This document shows, in pieces, positions 41,920-44,871 of a stretch of 44,871 nt of DNA. Positions within the stretch are counted from its first letter, which is position 1. Every line of letters begins with the position of its first letter. The stretch is from an uncultured Prevotellaceae bacterium (GTDB lineage: Bacteria > Bacteroidota > Bacteroidia > Bacteroidales > Bacteroidaceae): NCBI GenBank assembly GCA_900315745.1, contig ONAG01000021.1:1-44871 (forward strand), read 5' to 3'. Under the pieces are notes generated by a model. The model ran no database searches and had not been told where the DNA came from. It saw nothing but the letters and a program-made list of their open reading frames with translations. Position numbers and translations under genes: made by a program.

Positions 41920-42354
41920 ATGGTCATTGCAGTAGATTTTGACGGCACCATAGTGGAGCATCGCTATCCGGAGATAGGCGCGGAAATACCTTTCGCCATC
42001 GACACGCTAAAGATGCTCATTGCCGACAGACACCAGGTCATCCTTTGGACTGTTCGTGAGAACGAACTGCTCGACGAGGCAGTGGAATGGTGCAGGCAAC
42101 GTGGAGTTGAATTCTATGCCGTCAACAAAGACTATCCAGAAGAACGCAAGGAGTATAACAACCACTTCTCGCGCAAAATAAAGGCAGAAGTTTGGATAGA
42201 TGACCGCAATGTGGGTGGTCTTCCCGACTGGGGCACCATGTACAACATGATCAAAGAGGGCAAGTCGTTTGAAGACATGATTTCAGAAGCACGAAAAATA
42301 AGTCTGCGAGATCACTCAGCTCCGAAGCGCAAGCACTGGTGGAGCTTAAAATAA
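41920..42354 (+). CDS. Small HAD-superfamily hydrolase (BT0820-like)
   Basis: A 144-residue cytoplasmic phosphatase-like protein. Seen: the HAD nucleophile motif DFDGTI at residues 6-11, a Thr in LWTVREN near 43, and the acidic pair WIDDRNVGGLPDWG near 92. There is no cap domain of any size, as in short Bacteroidota homologues such as BT0820. It lies 9 bp after the kinase gene and ends before a strong terminator, so it is the last gene of the operon. The substrate is not known; a sugar phosphate is only a guess from context. Confidence 0.8.
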   Translation: MVIAVDFDGTIVEHRYPEIGAEIPFAIDTLKMLIADRHQVILWTVRENELLDEAVEWCRQRGVEFYAVNKDYPEERKEYNNHFSRKIKAEVWIDDRNVGGLPDWGTMYNMIKEGKSFEDMISEARKISLRDHSAPKRKHWWSLK

Positions 42355-42360
42355 ATTAAG

Positions 42361-42393
42361 ATGCGGCGAATCTCTTGGTTCGCCGCATTTTTT
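42361..42393 (+). terminator. Terminator of the rfbA-kinase-HAD operon
   Basis: ATGCGGCGAA (42361-42370) and TTCGCCGCAT (42379-42388) form a perfect 10-bp GC-rich stem with an 8-base loop, followed by a run of six T. It begins 7 bp after the HAD stop. Confidence 0.93.
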
Positions 42394-42568
42394 GACAAAC
42401 ATTTTGTAATATAAAATTCACAAGACACCATGTAATGCCATATTGAATTGGATAACTTTTCAAACAATATAAAGCATTAAAATGGAGCAAATTAGGGCAA
42501 ACTCTCTTTTTTAGGATTAAAATAGTAAAAATTCCCAAGATAAATTTTCAAATCACAGCAAAAACATG

Positions 42569-42576
42569 TATATTTG
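42569..42576 (+). promoter_or_regulatory. Putative -7 box for the HU gene
   Basis: TATATTTG matches TAnnTTTG, 54 bp before the ATG at 42630. The expected -33 position is occupied by an AT-rich TTTTC-like stretch. This spacer also argues for the HU start at 42630 and not at the upstream in-frame codon at 42594, which lies too close to the promoter. Confidence 0.5.
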
Positions 42577-42629
42577 CAAACCCAAATTACAACGTGGTAA
42601 AAATTCACAACAATAAAATCTATATAATA

Positions 42630-42929
42630 ATGACTAAAGCAGACATAATAAACAAGATTTCGGCATCGACAGGTCTCGCAAAGAAGGACATAGCAACAAC
42701 TGTTGAATCGTTCATGGAGGTAATTAAGGACAGTCTCCTCGAAAAGGAAAACGTTTACCTGAGAGGGTTCGGTAGCTTCATTGTGAAACACAGAGCAGAA
42801 AAGACAGCCCGCAACATTTCCAAGAACACCACCTTGGTGATAGCAGCTCACGACTTCCCAAGCTTCAAGCCTGCCAAGAGCTTCGTAAGCAAGATGAAGG
42901 GAGAAGATGTTGCCGATTTTGAAGATTGA
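42630..42929 (+). CDS. HU-family DNA-binding protein
   Basis: A 99-residue nucleoid protein that bends DNA as a dimer. Seen: MTKADIINKISASTGLAKKD, the helical N-terminus of HU, VYLRGFGSFIVKHRAEKTAR with the conserved GFGSF turn and arm, and a C-terminal PSFKPAKSFV. A short acidic tail (EDVADFED) follows. I start at ATG 42630, where the HU fold begins; the frame is open 36 nt upstream from a GTG but that adds a non-conserved stretch. It precedes the 29-residue basic gene and RNase G, an order I recall as common in Bacteroidales. Confidence 0.93.
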   Translation: MTKADIINKISASTGLAKKDIATTVESFMEVIKDSLLEKENVYLRGFGSFIVKHRAEKTARNISKNTTLVIAAHDFPSFKPAKSFVSKMKGEDVADFED

Positions 42930-43004
42930 TTAAACGGCTTTCCGTTATCAATTTCTCAATGATACGCATTAAAACAAAATATCAATCCAATCAATTAATC
43001 AATT

Positions 43005-43094
43005 ATGCCAAACGGAAAAAAGAAAAAGGGCCACAAAATGGCCACCCACAAGCGTAAGAAGAGACTGAGAAAGAACAGGCATAAGAGCAAGTAG
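43005..43094 (+). CDS. 29-residue basic protein, AURKAIP1/COX24 (mS38/bS22)-like
   Basis: A very short gene encoding MPNGKKKKGHKMATHKRKKR followed by LRKNRHKSK, so over half the residues are Lys, Arg or His. The core KMATHKRKKRLRKNR resembles the C-terminal motif of the mitochondrial ribosomal protein mS38 (AURKAIP1/COX24 domain) and of the mycobacterial small-subunit protein bS22. It would bind rRNA in the small subunit. The family link is from recollection of the motif. It lies 75 bp after the HU gene and 101 bp before rng, from which a hairpin separates it, so it is probably cotranscribed with the HU gene. Confidence 0.75.
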   Translation: MPNGKKKKGHKMATHKRKKRLRKNRHKSK

Positions 43095-43129
43095 GCAAAA
43101 CCTACACTCCACAGTCTATTCGGCTGGAT

Positions 43130-43173
43130 GGCGTGTCAAGAAATTCCTTGTGAATTTGTTGACATGCCGTTTT
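43130..43173 (+). terminator. Hairpin between the basic peptide gene and rng
   Basis: GGCGTGTCAAGAAATT (43130-43145) pairs with AATTTGTTGACATGCC (43153-43168) with one mismatch and one G-U pair, a 7-base loop and then GTTTT. It overlaps a TTG at 43172 that would otherwise lengthen RNase G. It may reduce rng expression or serve as a processing site. Confidence 0.7.
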
Positions 43174-43195
43174 GGGTAAAACAAGATCATGTAGA

Positions 43196-44770
43196 ATGAC
43201 CAGCGAAGTAGTGATTGATGTCCGTGCACAGGAAATATCGATAGCTCTTCTTGAAGACAAGAAACTGGTAGAGTATCAAAACGAAACCCGCTCGGCATCA
43301 TTTTCAGTAGGCAACGTTTACATAGCAAAGGTAAAGAAACTAATGCCAGGCTTGAACGCCTGTTTTGTGGACGTAGGATTTGAGCGCGACGCCTTTCTTC
43401 ATTATCTTGACCTGGGAAGCCAATTCAACTCTTACGCCAAATACCTCAAGCAGGTACAAAGCGACAGAAAGAAACTTTATCCAATTTCAAAAGCATTTCG
43501 ACTGCCGGATTTATCAAAAGACGGCAGCATCGCTACAACACTGACTGTAGGCCAGGAGGTGTTGGTGCAAATAGTAAAGGAACCCATTTCAACCAAGGGC
43601 CCACGACTTACAGGAGAATTGAGTTTTGCAGGACGATACTTGGTTCTCATGCCATTCAACGATAAAGTTTCCGTATCCACTAAAATCAAGAGCAGCGAGG
43701 AGCGTGCCCGCCTAAAGCAAGTAATACAAAGCATCAAGCCTAAGAATTTCGGTGTCATTGTACGTACAGTAGCAGAAGGCAAGAGAGTGGCGGAACTCGA
43801 CAATGAGCTCAAGATTTTACTGAAACGATGGGATGACGCCATCAACAAAGTGCAAAAGACCCAAAACCGGCCACAATTGGTATTCGAGGAGACGGGTCGA
43901 GCCGTTGCTTTATTACGCGATCTTTTCAACCCCTCGTATGAGAACATTTTTGTGAACGACGAGGAAGTTTGCAAAGAAGTGAAAGACTATGTCACTCTAA
44001 TAGCCCCTGAAAAGGCGGGCATAGTAAAGCTTTATGAAGGCAAGGTGCCCATATTCGACAACTTCAATGTCACGAAGCAGATAAAGTCGAGTTTTGGCAA
44101 CACAGTGAACTACAAGCACGGAGCTTATCTTATAATAGAGCACACGGAAGCAATGCACGTGGTGGATGTCAACAGCGGCAACCGCACCCGTTCTTCTAAT
44201 GGCCAAGAAGCCAATGCACTGGATGTCAACCTTGGCGCAGCCGATGAACTTGCGCGACAGTTGAGGTTGCGCGACATGGGCGGAATCATCATCGTCGATT
44301 TCATCGACATGAAACTTGCAGAAGACCGGCAGATGCTTTATGAACGCATGTGCAAGAACATGCAAAAAGACCGCGCCCGCCACAACATCCTGCCTCTGAG
44401 CAAATTTGGCCTCATGCAAATCACACGACAACGTGTGAGACCCGCAATGGATGTAACAGTCGAAGAGACATGCCCCACCTGCTTTGGTAAAGGCAAAATC
44501 AGGTCGAGCATTGTCTTTACAGACCAGTTAGAGAGCAAAATTGACCACCTTGTCAACAAGATTGGCGTCAAGACCTTCTACTTGCATGTACATCCTTACG
44601 TTGCTGCCTACATCAACCAGGGAATAATTTCCCTCAAGCGCAAATGGCAGTTCAAATATGGACTTGGCGTGCATGTAATTTCCTCCCAGAAATTAGCTTT
44701 TTTGCAATATGAGTTTTATGATGCAAAAAGGCAATATATCGACATGAAAGAGGAAATTGAGACGAAATGA
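43196..44770 (+). CDS. rng: Ribonuclease G (RNase E/G family)
   Basis: A 524-residue endoribonuclease acting in rRNA maturation and mRNA decay. Seen: an S1 domain (GNVYIAKVKKLMPGLNACFV, DAFLHYLDLG), the 5'-sensor region, the DNase-I-like catalytic part with HVVDVNSGNRTR and GGIIIVDFIDM supplying the two Mg-binding Asp residues, and the zinc-link CPTCFGKG near residue 425. The long C-terminal scaffold of RNase E is absent, hence RNase G. I start at ATG 43196 (MTSEVVIDV), the usual beginning in this family; the TTG at 43172 lies in a hairpin. Confidence 0.94.
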   Translation: MTSEVVIDVRAQEISIALLEDKKLVEYQNETRSASFSVGNVYIAKVKKLMPGLNACFVDVGFERDAFLHYLDLGSQFNSYAKYLKQVQSDRKKLYPISKAFRLPDLSKDGSIATTLTVGQEVLVQIVKEPISTKGPRLTGELSFAGRYLVLMPFNDKVSVSTKIKSSEERARLKQVIQSIKPKNFGVIVRTVAEGKRVAELDNELKILLKRWDDAINKVQKTQNRPQLVFEETGRAVALLRDLFNPSYENIFVNDEEVCKEVKDYVTLIAPEKAGIVKLYEGKVPIFDNFNVTKQIKSSFGNTVNYKHGAYLIIEHTEAMHVVDVNSGNRTRSSNGQEANALDVNLGAADELARQLRLRDMGGIIIVDFIDMKLAEDRQMLYERMCKNMQKDRARHNILPLSKFGLMQITRQRVRPAMDVTVEETCPTCFGKGKIRSSIVFTDQLESKIDHLVNKIGVKTFYLHVHPYVAAYINQGIISLKRKWQFKYGLGVHVISSQKLAFLQYEFYDAKRQYIDMKEEIETK

Positions 44771-44773
44771 GGA

Positions 44774-44809
44774 AAGAGGGTGTGTCAAAATAGGCATGCC
44801 CTCTTATTT
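44774..44809 (+). terminator. Terminator after rng with conserved loop
   Basis: AAGAGGG (44774-44780) and CCCTCTT (44799-44805) form the outer stem, extended by wobble and Watson-Crick pairs (TGTG/CATG), then ATTTGTT. The loop contains GTCAAAATAGGCA, shared with the hairpin at 3693-3726. Confidence 0.75.
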
Positions 44810-44823
44810 GTTAAAAAATGCTC

Positions 44824-44853
44824 AAAGGCCGAACTTTCCCAAGCTCGGCCTTT
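44824..44853. terminator. Second hairpin at the right edge
   Basis: AAAGGCCGA (44824-44832) and TCGGCCTTT (44845-44853) form a perfect 9-bp stem with a 12-base loop that can pair further (CTT/AAG). It is probably a bidirectional terminator for rng and a gene beyond the window. Confidence 0.75.
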
Positions 44854-44871
44854 GTTATGTCGTAAAGATTT

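Overview
The window looks like a chromosomal segment from the Bacteroidales, most likely Prevotella or a close relative. The grounds are: Bacteroidota-type promoters (TTTG about 19-20 bp before TAnnTTTG), A-rich leaders without Shine-Dalgarno sites, Prevotella-style short C-terminal sorting tails on large secreted proteins, lipoproteins with acid-rich export signals, and the HU - 29-residue basic protein - RNase G order. No tRNA, rRNA, CRISPR array, IS element or phage gene was seen. The assignment rests on recognised families and not on a database search.

Layout. (1) 1-3640: an AT-rich type II restriction-modification module: a broken XRE controller, an AccI-like endonuclease and an Eco57I/TaqI-class N6-adenine methylase. 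(2) 3766-5008, minus strand: an orphan 86-residue protein and a BadF-type sugar kinase. (3) 5250-10745, plus strand: MscS channel, kdsA, kdsD and an exported phospholipase D, an envelope/Kdo cluster. (4) 22462-10866, minus strand: four large secreted multidomain proteins (cleaved-adhesin/jelly-roll, Omp28-like, carboxypeptidase-regulatory-like) with T9SS-like tails, ending in a 47-residue peptide gene. (5) 26008-22812, minus strand: nrdD, nrdG and a LuxR-type regulator, the oxygen-sensitive class III ribonucleotide reductase operon. (6) 27293-26337, minus strand: a YtfE/RIC-like hemerythrin protein fused to a LuxR DNA-binding domain. (7) 27696-34479, plus strand and divergent from that regulator: porin, imelysin lipoprotein, di-heme cytochrome lipoprotein and a fused CcsBA cytochrome c synthetase. 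(8) 38014-34513, minus strand: rny, zapA, a coiled-coil partner and two hypothetical genes. (9) 38458-42354: rmlA, a tyrosine autokinase with a Tyr/Gly-repeat tail, and a small HAD hydrolase. (10) 42630-44770: HU, a 29-residue mS38/bS22-like protein and RNase G.

The most interesting part is 22812-34479. A di-iron regulator sits between the anaerobic ribonucleotide reductase operon and a divergent operon for what looks like a cell-surface iron/redox system: an imelysin and a di-heme c-type cytochrome, both with surface-export-like lipoprotein signals, a porin, and a dedicated cytochrome c maturation factor. The regulator keeps the di-iron ligands of YtfE but has lost the N-terminal Cys-Cys pair, as expected of a repair protein turned into a sensor. 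A second LuxR protein with a very similar recognition helix closes the nrdDG operon. The proposal that these form one oxygen/NO/iron-responsive circuit is an inference from gene order and domain content.
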